From Flavobacteriales bacterium (lineage in GTDB: Bacteria; Bacteroidota; Bacteroidia; Flavobacteriales_D; Crocinitomicaceae), in contig CANJKA010000014.1 in NCBI GenBank assembly GCA_947474675.1, forward strand, positions 1 to 50,710: a stretch of 50,710 nt of DNA, given 5' to 3'. Below, piece after piece: positions 16,576 to 24,459 of the stretch. Within the stretch, counting starts at the first letter, position 1; each line of letters begins with the position of its first letter. The position numbers and the translations under genes are program-made. The notes under the pieces were generated by a model that was not told where the DNA came from, searched no databases, and was given only the letters and a program-made list of their open reading frames with translations.

Positions 16576-16609
16576 AGCTCTCAAAACCAACGTTTTGAGA
16601 GCTTTTTTG
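16576..16609 (+). terminator. Terminator at the left end of element 2
   Basis: The stem AGCTCTCAAAAC / GTTTTGAGAGCT has a 4-base loop and is followed by a T run. It directly follows the att repeat and would end tRNA-Lys transcription when element 2 alone occupies the site. Confidence 0.85.
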
Positions 16610-16652
16610 CTTTAAGGATAAACCCAAAATATTCATATAAAATCAATCTTGT

Positions 16653-16698
16653 GGTGAGTGCTTCGGTGAGTCTAAGTTATAGCAAATTTTGACTCACC
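16653..16698 (+). repeat. GGTGAGT direct pair plus inverted copy, probable arm sites (element 2 left end)
   Basis: GGTGAGT occurs at 16653-16659 and 16665-16671 (12-base period), with an inverted ACTCACC at 16692-16698. The direct pair recurs at the right end of the element (50469-50487). It is probably bound by the integrase or an accessory factor. Confidence 0.6.
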
Positions 16699-16801
16699 TA
16701 TTTTTGCTGAAACACCATATACAACAAGCAGTTCAGAATTTGAACATCTTGTTTGTAATAGATTTCAATCTTAATTTTACAAATTATTAAGATGTAGTTT
16801 T

Positions 16802-18055
16802 ATGAAAAAAACATTTAACCAGATTTTCTTCATCAGAAAATCAAAAAACCTAAAAAGTGAAACAGCAACAATCTATCTTCGACTTACAGTTAATGGAAGC
16901 AGAATAGAAATTTCAACCCAAAGAACTTGTGAACCATCAAGATGGTCCCCTTCTTCAAATCGAGTACTGGGAAAAACGGAAGAAGTTCGAGCATTAAATA
17001 ATTATCTTGAAACAATCCAATTTCGAATATTTGAAATTCAAAAGAATTTTATTTCTCTTGGTATCGATTACACTTGTGAAGATATAAAATCAAAGTATTT
17101 AGGGATTTCGGATAAACCAAGAATGTTAATTGAAATCTACACCCATCACAACAAAGAATTTGCAGAACTTGTCGGTAAACAATTTTCAGCCGGAACACTC
17201 CAAAGATTTGAAACATGTAAAAATTCAATGGAGAAGTTTTTGATTTGGAAATACAAAATCAAAGATATTGATATTAAAAAATTGGGATATGAATTCTTAC
17301 ACGATTATGAATTTTATGTGAAAACAGAACAAAAATGTTCTCATAATACAACAATGGGTTACATCAAGAAGCTTAGAAAAATCATTCGCCAATGCGTTGC
17401 AAAAAACTGGTTAGACAAAGATCCTTTCATGGCTTTTAAAATCACTTTAACAGAAACACATAGAACAATCTTAAATGAAGAAGAATTACAGGCTGTAGCC
17501 AACAAGAAATTTGTCAGCAAAAGAATGGACCAGGTTAGAGATTTATTTATATTCAGCTGCTTCACAGGATTGGCTTATGCTGATGTTTCAAAACTTACAA
17601 AACAAGATATTGTAAGAGGAATTGATGGTGATTTATGGATTCATACAACTAGAACAAAAACAGACACCGCTTCAAGGATTCCAATTCTTTCTACTGCAAT
17701 GGATATGATAAACAAATACAAAGATGAACCTGAAATGGTAGCCAACAACAAGTTGTTTCCGATGCTAACCAATCAAAAAATGAATGAATACTTAAAAGAA
17801 TTGGCTGGTTTATGCAATCTAAATAAAGAACTTACCTTCCACTGCGCAAGACATACATTTGCCACTACAGTAACGCTAAGTAATGGTGTTCCAATTGAAA
17901 CTGTTGGGAAAATGCTCGGTCACCGAAGTTTAAGAACAACTCAGATTTACGCGAAAGTTCTCGATAATAAAGTTAGTGATGATATGAAGGCTTTAAAGTC
18001 GATGTTTTCTATAATTCCTGCTGCAGAACAAGAGTTAAAGCCTACAGCTGGATAA
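16802..18055 (+). CDS. Tyrosine integrase of element 2, IntDOT-like
   Basis: 417 aa. The N-terminal arm-binding domain has IRKSKNLKSETATIYLRLTV, followed by a SAM-like core-binding domain (about 110-210) and the catalytic domain. Where most tyrosine recombinases have the first catalytic Arg, this one has Ala in FTGLAYADVSKL. The later residues are normal: HCARHTFAT, then GHRSLRTTQIYAKV. The Bacteroides CTnDOT integrase also lacks the first Arg, so this is a family trait rather than damage. The gene starts 250 bases inside the left att repeat and reads inward. Confidence 0.95.
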   Translation: MKKTFNQIFFIRKSKNLKSETATIYLRLTVNGSRIEISTQRTCEPSRWSPSSNRVLGKTEEVRALNNYLETIQFRIFEIQKNFISLGIDYTCEDIKSKYLGISDKPRMLIEIYTHHNKEFAELVGKQFSAGTLQRFETCKNSMEKFLIWKYKIKDIDIKKLGYEFLHDYEFYVKTEQKCSHNTTMGYIKKLRKIIRQCVAKNWLDKDPFMAFKITLTETHRTILNEEELQAVANKKFVSKRMDQVRDLFIFSCFTGLAYADVSKLTKQDIVRGIDGDLWIHTTRTKTDTASRIPILSTAMDMINKYKDEPEMVANNKLFPMLTNQKMNEYLKELAGLCNLNKELTFHCARHTFATTVTLSNGVPIETVGKMLGHRSLRTTQIYAKVLDNKVSDDMKALKSMFSIIPAAEQELKPTAG

Positions 18056-18080
18056 ATTAAATGTTAATTATTTATAAATT

Positions 18081-18117
18081 AAAACTCCTATTAAGCCTGC
18101 TTATTAGGAGTTTTTTT
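18081..18117 (+). terminator. Terminator after integrase
   Basis: The stem AAAACTCCTA / TAGGAGTTTT is followed by TTTTTTT, directly behind the integrase stop codon. It separates int from the rteC transcript. Confidence 0.85.
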
Positions 18118-18298
18118 CTGTTTAATCATTTTGTAATCAATTGCATATAATATTTATCAAACTTTATCAAACTTTATTTGATTTTTTTAAACAATCAACA
18201 GATATACAACAAAATGTATTATTATGAGTTACTTTGTATTAACAACCAACACCTGGCTCTGCTGTAGATTTTTTTATATCAACTTATAGCAAAAGCAT

Positions 18299-19159
18299 AT
18301 GTTAGATTTTTTTAATACTCTTGAATCAGATTACTCGAATCAAAAAAAGTTTATTGCACAAAACTGTGATAAAGAAAATTACAAAGATTCACTCAAAATT
18401 GTTCTTGAAATTTATGATCGTTTGAAAAATTTTATTCGGAATTCTGATTTTGAATGTGATCAAGATGAAATAAATTACTTTAAACATGTAAAGCCGAAGT
18501 TTCAATGTGATTTGATATTTTTCAATAAAATGCTTCAAATAAATTCTAAAGTGCCAATTGGAAGCATTGAAAAGAAAAGAGATTATTTTATAAAACAGCT
18601 GGATAAAATGAGTACCTATTTTGAAGAAAATATTGATTTCATTAATTACTTCAGATCGAATGATACAGAAATGGACCACATTTATTTTTTAAGAAAGAAT
18701 GCAAAATGTAAAAGAGGAACAGAATCTGTCAATTCTGAAATTGACTATACACAATGTACTGGTTTCGATCTTAAAATTGCCAAAATGCTTGCGCATCAAC
18801 GATTAGAAACATGTATGTATATTGAATTGAAGAAATTAGAAAACATCGATTCTGAAATTCAAATTCCGAGTGAAAATGTATCAAATCAGAATAAGAGTGA
18901 ATTAAAATGGACTGATTCTAAAATTGCATTAATTGAATTGATATATTCACTTCAAAGCTCAAGCGTGTTCAACAATGGGAACATTGATATAAAGACCCTT
19001 TCTTCAACTTTTGAAAGCTTTTTCAATATTGATTTAGGTGATACATACCAAGGATTTAAAGAAATTAAAGAACGTAAAAATTCGCAAACAAAATTGCTAG
19101 ATAAGTTGCAAAGTAAATTATTAGACAAAATTGAAAAAGACAACGCTTTTAAAAATTAA
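18299..19159 (+). CDS. rteC: RteC-family regulatory protein
   Basis: 286 aa with the hallmarks of RteC. These are EINYFKHVKPKF near residue 60, DHIYFLRKNAKC near 125, and the C-terminal LKWTDSKIALIELIYSLQSS with the following ...LSSTFESFFNIDLGDTYQGF and EIKERKNSQTKLLDKL. On CTnDOT, RteC switches on the excision operon in response to upstream two-component regulators. No RteA/RteB pair is visible here, so the inducing signal differs. It is adjacent to the integrase and upstream of a repeat-rich control region. Confidence 0.9.
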   Translation: MLDFFNTLESDYSNQKKFIAQNCDKENYKDSLKIVLEIYDRLKNFIRNSDFECDQDEINYFKHVKPKFQCDLIFFNKMLQINSKVPIGSIEKKRDYFIKQLDKMSTYFEENIDFINYFRSNDTEMDHIYFLRKNAKCKRGTESVNSEIDYTQCTGFDLKIAKMLAHQRLETCMYIELKKLENIDSEIQIPSENVSNQNKSELKWTDSKIALIELIYSLQSSSVFNNGNIDIKTLSSTFESFFNIDLGDTYQGFKEIKERKNSQTKLLDKLQSKLLDKIEKDNAFKN

Positions 19160-19189
19160 AACCTATTGATAATCAAGTGTTAAAAACCC

Positions 19190-19430
19190 ATATGGGGTAT
19201 ATATGGGGTGTTCATTAAATAGTTATGTTTTAAAAAAATACATATTGAAAATCAATATATTACAATATTTGTAAAACCTCAAAAAGTATTCAATAATTTT
19301 TCAATTCATACAATTCTTATCCCTTTTTCGCCTCTTTTAAATTTCAATGAATCAAAAGCTATTAAATACAGCATTTTAAAGCCAAAATCAAATTTATTTT
19401 ACCCTAGTTGGGTGTATATGGGGTAAAATA
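19190..19430 (+). promoter_or_regulatory. ATATGGGGT repeats and inverted repeat upstream of HTH/replication genes
   Basis: ATATGGGGT occurs at 19190-19198, 19201-19209 and 19416-19424. A 10-base inverted repeat TATTTTACCC / GGGTAAAATA spans 19395-19430, some 50 bases before the HTH gene at 19480. The arrangement fits an operator or RteC-responsive site, or iterons for the replication genes downstream; which one cannot be told. Confidence 0.5.
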
Positions 19431-19479
19431 CTTCTTCATAACATTCAATTTTGTGCCATAATCAATTAAAAAATAAATT

Positions 19480-19758
19480 ATGGCATTAGAAATTATCACC
19501 AAGGAAGATCTAGAGATTTTCAGAATTCAATTGTTGGACGATTTAAGACAAATTGTTCAGCCGAAACAACAATCCGATAGAGAATGGATAAAAAGCAGTG
19601 AAGTAAGATCACTTTTAAAAATTTCCCCAGGCACATTGCAAAATTTAAGAATTAATGGAACTCTTTCTTTTACCAAAATTGGAGGAATCATTTATTACAG
19701 TTCGAACGGAATTAATCAAATGCTCGAGGGGAATAAAATCAACCACCAAGGAAAATGA
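19480..19758 (+). CDS. Helix-turn-helix protein, excisionase-like
   Basis: 92 aa. A helical start is followed by a DNA-binding domain of the HTH_17/MerR-like kind: WIKSSEVRSLLKISPGTLQN, then LRINGTLSFTKIGGIIYYSS. Proteins of this size directly after rteC in Bacteroidetes elements act in excision control or as replication accessory factors. It is followed 54 bases later by the initiator-like gene and probably forms an operon with it and the ATPase. Confidence 0.82.
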   Translation: MALEIITKEDLEIFRIQLLDDLRQIVQPKQQSDREWIKSSEVRSLLKISPGTLQNLRINGTLSFTKIGGIIYYSSNGINQMLEGNKINHQGK

Positions 19759-19812
19759 AAAATTCAGTTCCCCTATTTCTTGTAATCATTCATCCTTTTA
19801 AATTTCAAAAAC

Positions 19813-20649
19813 ATGAATTACATAAAACACCTCACTGGATTTTTCGATAAAGTAATTCAAGATGATCGATTGAATCCTACACATATCAGTTTGTATGTTT
19901 CCTTATTTCAGTTCTGGAATGTTCAACGTTTCAAGAATCCAATTAGTATTAGTCGTGACGAAGTAATGCGAGTAAGTAAAATTTGTTCCAAAGCAACATA
20001 CCACAAATGCATGAAAGATCTTCACAATTATGATTATGTAAAGTACGAACCATCGTTCAATCCATTTCGTGGAAGTTTGATCACTTTACATGATTTAGAA
20101 CTCAAAAATGAACACATTTTAAAGCGAACTAGAAACAAGACTAAAAAACAAACAAGTGATGAACTAGCATTAAACAAGTGTAAAACTAGTTCTGAACAAG
20201 TCGTGAACAAGAACTGTACAAGCGTTGAACAAGCGCTAGTACCTTCTATAAACAACTTAAACATAATAAACAATACAAACAAATTAAACTTAAAAAAAAT
20301 GCAAAATAAATTTTGCAAGCCATCAGATGCTGAAATTTTAGAAGAAATTCCAAAAAATGAAAAAATCCTTTCGGATGAATTAAAAAATAATCGTTTTAGT
20401 CCTCCGATTTTAGAATTTGTCCAGGAGTATTTCAAAGAAAAAGATAAGCCTGATATCGAAGCCCAAAAATTCTTTAATTATTTTGAATCGAATGGTTGGA
20501 AAATTGGCGGACGTACCCAAATGAAAAATTGGAAAGCTGCTGCCAATAATTGGATGATTAATTCTGAAAAGTTTAATCCAGTATCGAATGTACCAAGACC
20601 CGAAAATCTTCATTCAAACCAAGACAAAGATTATTCAATACCACTTTAA
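19813..20649 (+). CDS. Replication-initiator-like winged-helix protein
   Basis: 278 aa. The N-terminal 100 residues form a helix-turn-helix region (ISLYVSLFQFWNVQRFKNPI, SRDEVMRVSKICSKATYHKC, LHNYDYVKYEPSFNPFRGSL). Its layout is similar to phage or plasmid replication proteins of the DnaD/RepA kind. A low-complexity Asn/Lys/Thr/Ser linker follows. The C-terminal part (EFVQEYFKEKDKPDIEAQKF through NGWKIGGRTQMKNWKAAANN) looks like the DnaD/phage replisome-organiser tail. The next gene is a DnaC-like ATPase, supporting an initiator plus helicase-loader pair. Confidence 0.7.
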   Translation: MNYIKHLTGFFDKVIQDDRLNPTHISLYVSLFQFWNVQRFKNPISISRDEVMRVSKICSKATYHKCMKDLHNYDYVKYEPSFNPFRGSLITLHDLELKNEHILKRTRNKTKKQTSDELALNKCKTSSEQVVNKNCTSVEQALVPSINNLNIINNTNKLNLKKMQNKFCKPSDAEILEEIPKNEKILSDELKNNRFSPPILEFVQEYFKEKDKPDIEAQKFFNYFESNGWKIGGRTQMKNWKAAANNWMINSEKFNPVSNVPRPENLHSNQDKDYSIPL

Positions 20650-20659
20650 ATCCAAAACT

Positions 20660-21280
20660 ATGATTCCATTTACAAAACAGGGCAATGTCAAGCAGTACGA
20701 TTTCAAATCATGCCTTGCCTATCTTCACAACCAAGGTCAAATCAAATACGGCAAGGATTTCAAAATCAAATTAGAAGATTATGAAATTTTTTACAAATTG
20801 CTTGTGTATGCAATTCGAGATCATGAAAACTGTAAAAAACACAACATCGATTTAAACAAAGGAATTCTTTTGTTAGGTCCGGTTGGTTGTGGTAAAACGA
20901 GTTTAATGACATTGATGATTCCGTTCTTTCAAGATGAATTCAAGTACACGATTAAATCAACAAGAGAAATATCATTTGAATTCATCAATGATGGCTATGG
21001 AGCAATTTATCGTTATGGAAAAGCCAAAAAGATTTACTGTTTTGATGATTTAGGCGTAGAAAAAAACTTAAAACGATTTGGAAACAGTTGTAATACGATG
21101 GCAGAAGTTTTATTATGCTGCTATGATCAATTTTCAAACTATAGGGTTGTCACACATGCAACAACAAATTTAAATGCTGAAGAAATTGAAAAATTATATG
21201 GTAATCGTGTTCGTTCTCGGTTAAGACAAATGTTCAACCTCATCTCGTTCAAACAAACGGTGGTAGACAAGCGTAGCTAG
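20660..21280 (+). CDS. DnaC/IstB-like ATPase, probable helicase loader
   Basis: 206 aa from the ATG at 20660. An earlier in-frame ATG at 20588 lies inside the previous gene and is not favoured. Walker A is LLGPVGCGKTS, Walker B is KIYCFDDLGVEK, sensor I is VVTHATTNLN, and a C-terminal RVRSRLRQMF supplies the arginine finger. It is shorter than chromosomal DnaC but has the same core. With the upstream initiator-like protein it probably loads the host replicative helicase at the element's origin. The last bases run into a hairpin repeat. Confidence 0.85.
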   Translation: MIPFTKQGNVKQYDFKSCLAYLHNQGQIKYGKDFKIKLEDYEIFYKLLVYAIRDHENCKKHNIDLNKGILLLGPVGCGKTSLMTLMIPFFQDEFKYTIKSTREISFEFINDGYGAIYRYGKAKKIYCFDDLGVEKNLKRFGNSCNTMAEVLLCCYDQFSNYRVVTHATTNLNAEEIEKLYGNRVRSRLRQMFNLISFKQTVVDKRS

Positions 21281-21314
21281 TCGACCACCGTAAAGACGCC
21301 GATTCATCGCGTCT
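21257..21314 (+). repeat. Twin GC-rich palindromes (REP-like)
   Basis: The first stem is ACGGTGGTAGAC / GTCGACCACCGT (one mismatch). The second is AGACGC / GCGTCT. The first arm overlaps the end of the ATPase gene. Short palindromes with an AGACGC...GCGTCT core are often scattered through flavobacterial genomes. Here they may act as an mRNA 3' stabiliser or terminator. Confidence 0.55.
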
Positions 21315-21334
21315 CCAGTTAATCTCTAGAAAAT

Positions 21335-21958
21335 ATGAAAAACGAAATCTTAAAAAAGATAATCCAATGTCCATTGGATAAATCACAATACTACCAAGGA
21401 AAATACACGAAAAAACAAATCGTACTCCACCATACAGCCAGTAATGGAAATGCAAAAAATGTAATTACTGGATGGAAAGAATCACCTCAAAAGATTGGAG
21501 TAGCTTTTGTAATTGATGGTGATGGAACAATCCATCAAGCATTCAGTAGTACTCATTGGGCTCATCATTTAGGTGTACATGAGAAAAATAACAGAGTATT
21601 GAACCAACAATCCATCGGAATTGAAATCTGTAATTGGGGTCCACTTTCTTTTACTGAAGGTAAATATTTCAATTATTTGAATCAAGAGATTCCTGGTGAC
21701 GAAGTTGTGGGATATTTTCAGAAATTTCGAGGAAGTTTTTATTATCAACGGTATTCGGAAAAGCAATTGGAATCTTTGAAAGAACTTCTCAATTACTTGT
21801 GTGAAACTTATGGTATTCCTAAAACTTATAACGCAGATATGTGGGGTTTTTCTAAGTCTGCTTTAGAAGGTAAATCTGGGATTTATAGTCATGTTAGTTT
21901 TCGGAAGGATAAATCGGATTGTCATCCGCAGAAGGAGTTGATTGAAAAATTAAAATAA
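21335..21958 (+). CDS. N-acetylmuramoyl-L-alanine amidase (PGRP/Amidase_2 type)
   Basis: 207 aa with no signal peptide. The zinc-amidase core shows VLHHTASNGNAKNVITGW, the substrate-binding VAFVIDGDGTIHQAFSS, WAHHLG, and QQSIGIEICNWG. Near the end HVSFRKDKSDCHPQ supplies the last zinc ligands. It cleaves the amide link between MurNAc and L-Ala in peptidoglycan. The lack of a signal peptide is as in phage endolysins, which need a holin. Small membrane proteins occur in this element (48466, 48673). Its C-terminal end is duplicated at 23164. Confidence 0.9.
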   Translation: MKNEILKKIIQCPLDKSQYYQGKYTKKQIVLHHTASNGNAKNVITGWKESPQKIGVAFVIDGDGTIHQAFSSTHWAHHLGVHEKNNRVLNQQSIGIEICNWGPLSFTEGKYFNYLNQEIPGDEVVGYFQKFRGSFYYQRYSEKQLESLKELLNYLCETYGIPKTYNADMWGFSKSALEGKSGIYSHVSFRKDKSDCHPQKELIEKLK

Positions 21959-21965
21959 AAATTTG

Positions 21966-21995
21966 AGATCCATAGTTGTGCTATGGATCTTTTCA
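21966..21995 (+). terminator. Terminator after amidase
   Basis: Perfect 10-base arms AGATCCATAG / CTATGGATCT enclose a 5-base loop, followed by TTTTC. It closes the int-distal operon. Confidence 0.85.
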
Positions 21996-22240
21996 TTCAT
22001 ACTTGAATTTTATCAGCGGTGTCGATAAAATTCATTTCGCTGACAAGTATTACCTTGATCTTAAAAATGAGTTTTCTTTAATATTCTTTAATTTATTTAA
22101 CATCACAGTACTTATTGATAATCAAGACTTTTACATGTTGCACATGTGTTTTATGTCAATCTTTCTTTAATAATCTTTAATTATTTCTTTAATAAAATCC
22201 ATTTAGGCTTGGTTCTACTACCGATATTTTCAATTAAAGT

Positions 22241-22879
22241 CTAATCCTGCTTTTTATATTTCTGTTGCGGGTGGTGTATAATATTAGGAAATAAACGAAC
22301 CAAAAGATTTTTCTTTATCATTTCTGGTATAATTGTTTTTTTAAGATAATTAACTTCTTTACCTATGTGTTCTGCAATTTCTCCTATTGTGTAATACTCC
22401 AATTCACAAAAAAACAATATATTACTTTGTAATTCTGATTTTGGTGTTCGTTGTTTTATATTCCCTTTAGAGTCTAAAACATTTCCCTTCGAGGTGTTCC
22501 CTATAGGGTCCGAGGTGTTCCCTATAATTTCGCTCGAGGTGTTCCCTATAGAACCCGAGGTGTTCCCTATAATCTTGCTTGAGGTGTTCCCTATAATTTC
22601 TATTTTTTCTACCTCAGATAAATACGCTGTATTCAAATGATAAGTAGTCCATCTTCCTTTATATTCAGATGCCAAAAAACCTTGCTTACAAAGTTCTTGT
22701 AGAATTCTTGTGATTTCAGCTTTGTGTTGGTCGATAAGAAATTGTAAACGATAATTAGAGGTTTCTCCTTCAATCTGACAAGTAGAAAGTATAGTCAACT
22801 CTTCTTTTCCTAATAAATCAATAGCAGTCCCAAAGTGTTCCTTAAGTTGTAATAATGTTTCATCAGGAATAATACTTAG
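22241..22879 (-). pseudogene. 5'-truncated RecG/AlbA_2-like gene, C-terminal winged-helix part
   Basis: A 185-aa frame can start at 22798, but homologous-looking coding sequence continues upstream (SIIPDETLLQLKEHFGTAID...) to a stop at 22880-22882 with no start codon. It resembles the C-terminus of RecG-like, AlbA-domain ATP-binding proteins: a winged helix (RILQELCKQGFLASEYKGRW), then five IGNTS-type repeats, then a second HTH (YTIGEIAEHIGKEVNYLKKT). The N-terminal nuclease/ATP-binding part is missing. It was probably cut when the defence island entered. Confidence 0.65.
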
Positions 22880-23163
22880 TCATTTCTTTCCTAAAGCTTT
22901 CCTGATTTTCACCAATGATAAAAGAAAATAGGAAAGAGATTTCGTTGTTATATAAGGTTTTTCATGTTGCTATTTTCTAAATCTTTCCTAAAAATAAATT
23001 AATTCTTTCCTATTTTTAGAATTTTAAACATTGAGTTTAAATGAATAATTACATCAATTATATACTTGCAAAGCAACTTAAAAAAATGAAGTAACTTTTG
23101 TTATTGATGTTGATCAAATAATCCATCAGTCAATCAGCAGAGCTTCTTAGGTAAATCACTTAT
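22880..23163. other. Junction region with no gene seen
   Basis: AT-rich, with repeated TCTTTCCTAAA motifs (about 22886 and 22986) and a small CTAAAAATA / TATTTTTAG stem near 22990. It lies between the broken RecG-like gene and the duplicated amidase tail, so it marks a past rearrangement. Confidence 0.45.
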
Positions 23164-23289
23164 ATGTGGGGTGTTTCTAAGTTTGCTTTAGAAAGTAAGT
23201 TTGGGATTTATGCGCATGTTAGTTTTCGGAAAGATACGAGTGATTGTCATCCGCAGGTGGAATTGATAAAAAAGTTATTAAAACTCTGA
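23164..23289 (+). pseudogene. Duplicated C-terminal fragment of the amidase
   Basis: A 41-codon piece (MWGVSKFALESKFGIYAHVS, then FRKDTSDCHPQ) closely matches the end of the amidase at 21335-21958 (MWGFSKSALEGKSGIYSHVS). The catalytic N-terminal part is absent. It is a remnant of a second amidase or of a recombination event, and with the truncated RecG-like gene it marks the left edge of the defence island. Confidence 0.8.
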
Positions 23290-23441
23290 CTTCAACTGTA
23301 ATCTCTAAATATTGCAAATAATTTTAAAGTTTAAAGATTTTATATTTTTGAAAAGACTTCGTAGATAAACAAAAAAAATACGTTTAACATTGATAAGTTG
23401 AAATTTAATAAAAATTGATGTAAATTAGATAATCTTATTAG

Positions 23442-23449
23442 TAACTTTG
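23442..23449 (+). promoter_or_regulatory. TAnnTTTG promoter element directly before the AAA ATPase gene
   Basis: TAACTTTG ends 4 bases before the ATG at 23454. Since the -7 element sits about 5-7 bases before the transcription start, the mRNA would be leaderless or nearly so. No clear -33 TTG at the ideal distance was found. Confidence 0.5.
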
Positions 23450-23453
23450 TAAT

Positions 23454-24434
23454 ATGGCAGCTGCAGAACAAATAAAAAATCTAATTAAATCTTTTACTGA
23501 AGGTAATGATGAACGTTTTTATGCAACAGCTATGCAAATAGCTGCTTCAGAAGCTCGTCAAGGTCATATTGCTTTAGCAGAAGAATTAAAAAATCTAATT
23601 AAAAAATCTAAAGTTTCCAAAGAAGGTGATTTTTTAAACACTGAAATTAAAAGGCTTCCAGTAAATTCTGCACAAAAAGAATTAAATGATTTATTAGAAT
23701 TAATTCAGCCGAAAGTTCATTTAAAGGATATGGTACTTAATTCAAAAGTATTAACTTCAATAAATCGAGTTTTAGACGAACAAAAAAAAGCTGATATTTT
23801 ATTTAAACATAACCTTTTACCTAGAAAAAAAATATTATTAGCTGGTGCACCAGGTTGTGGTAAAACAATGACAGCTCATGTTATAGCCAAAGAATTAGGG
23901 CTACCTCTTTTTGTTGTTCGTTTAGATGGTTTGATAAGTCGTTACATGGGAGAATCTATTTCTAAATTGAGATTGATTTTTGATGCAATGCAACAATTCA
24001 GAGCAGTATATTTATTTGATGAATTTGACAGTATTGGAACTACAAGAAATACAAATTCTGACGTTGGTGAAATTAAAAGAGTGTTAAACTCATTTTTGTT
24101 GCAAATTGAAAAAGATGAATCGAAAAGTTTAATTATAGCAGCTACTAATATGCCTGAATCTTTAGATTCTGCATTATTTAGACGATTTGATGATATTATT
24201 TCATACCCATTACCAGTATTAAACGAAATTGAATTTCTCTATAACAAATTACTTTCAAAACATATTAATAAAAAAGAATTATCTAAATATGAAATTTCTA
24301 ATAAATCATTAGGTTTAAGTTTTTCAGAAATTCAAAAAGTATGTGAAGATTATTTAAAACATACCTATATATACGGTGATTCAAATACTTCAATACTTCA
24401 CTTAATTGAGTCTATTGAACAGAGAAAAAAATAA
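23454..24434 (+). CDS. ietA: AAA ATPase of an IetAS-like pair
   Basis: 326 aa. The N-terminal 100 residues are helical. The AAA module follows, with Walker A GAPGCGKT (131-138), a pore-loop-like region RYMGES, Walker B YLFDEFDS (Asp189, Glu190), sensor I LIIAATNMP and the arginine finger in FRRFDD. It is followed after 25 bases by a subtilisin-like protease. An AAA ATPase paired with an S8 peptidase is the architecture of the reported anti-phage system IetAS. The symbol is given by analogy. The gene is the first of the defence-like island. Confidence 0.78.
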   Translation: MAAAEQIKNLIKSFTEGNDERFYATAMQIAASEARQGHIALAEELKNLIKKSKVSKEGDFLNTEIKRLPVNSAQKELNDLLELIQPKVHLKDMVLNSKVLTSINRVLDEQKKADILFKHNLLPRKKILLAGAPGCGKTMTAHVIAKELGLPLFVVRLDGLISRYMGESISKLRLIFDAMQQFRAVYLFDEFDSIGTTRNTNSDVGEIKRVLNSFLLQIEKDESKSLIIAATNMPESLDSALFRRFDDIISYPLPVLNEIEFLYNKLLSKHINKKELSKYEISNKSLGLSFSEIQKVCEDYLKHTYIYGDSNTSILHLIESIEQRKK

Positions 24435-24459
24435 TAATTTCTAAAACACACCTATATCA

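Noticed and set aside
21976..22170. 64-aa open reading frame
   Set aside because: It starts inside the terminator loop after the amidase and has no ribosome binding site.
22480..22590. Short regular repeats, possible CRISPR array
   Set aside because: The units are in frame, encode IGNTS repeats in one reading frame, and the spacers are too short and similar to each other.
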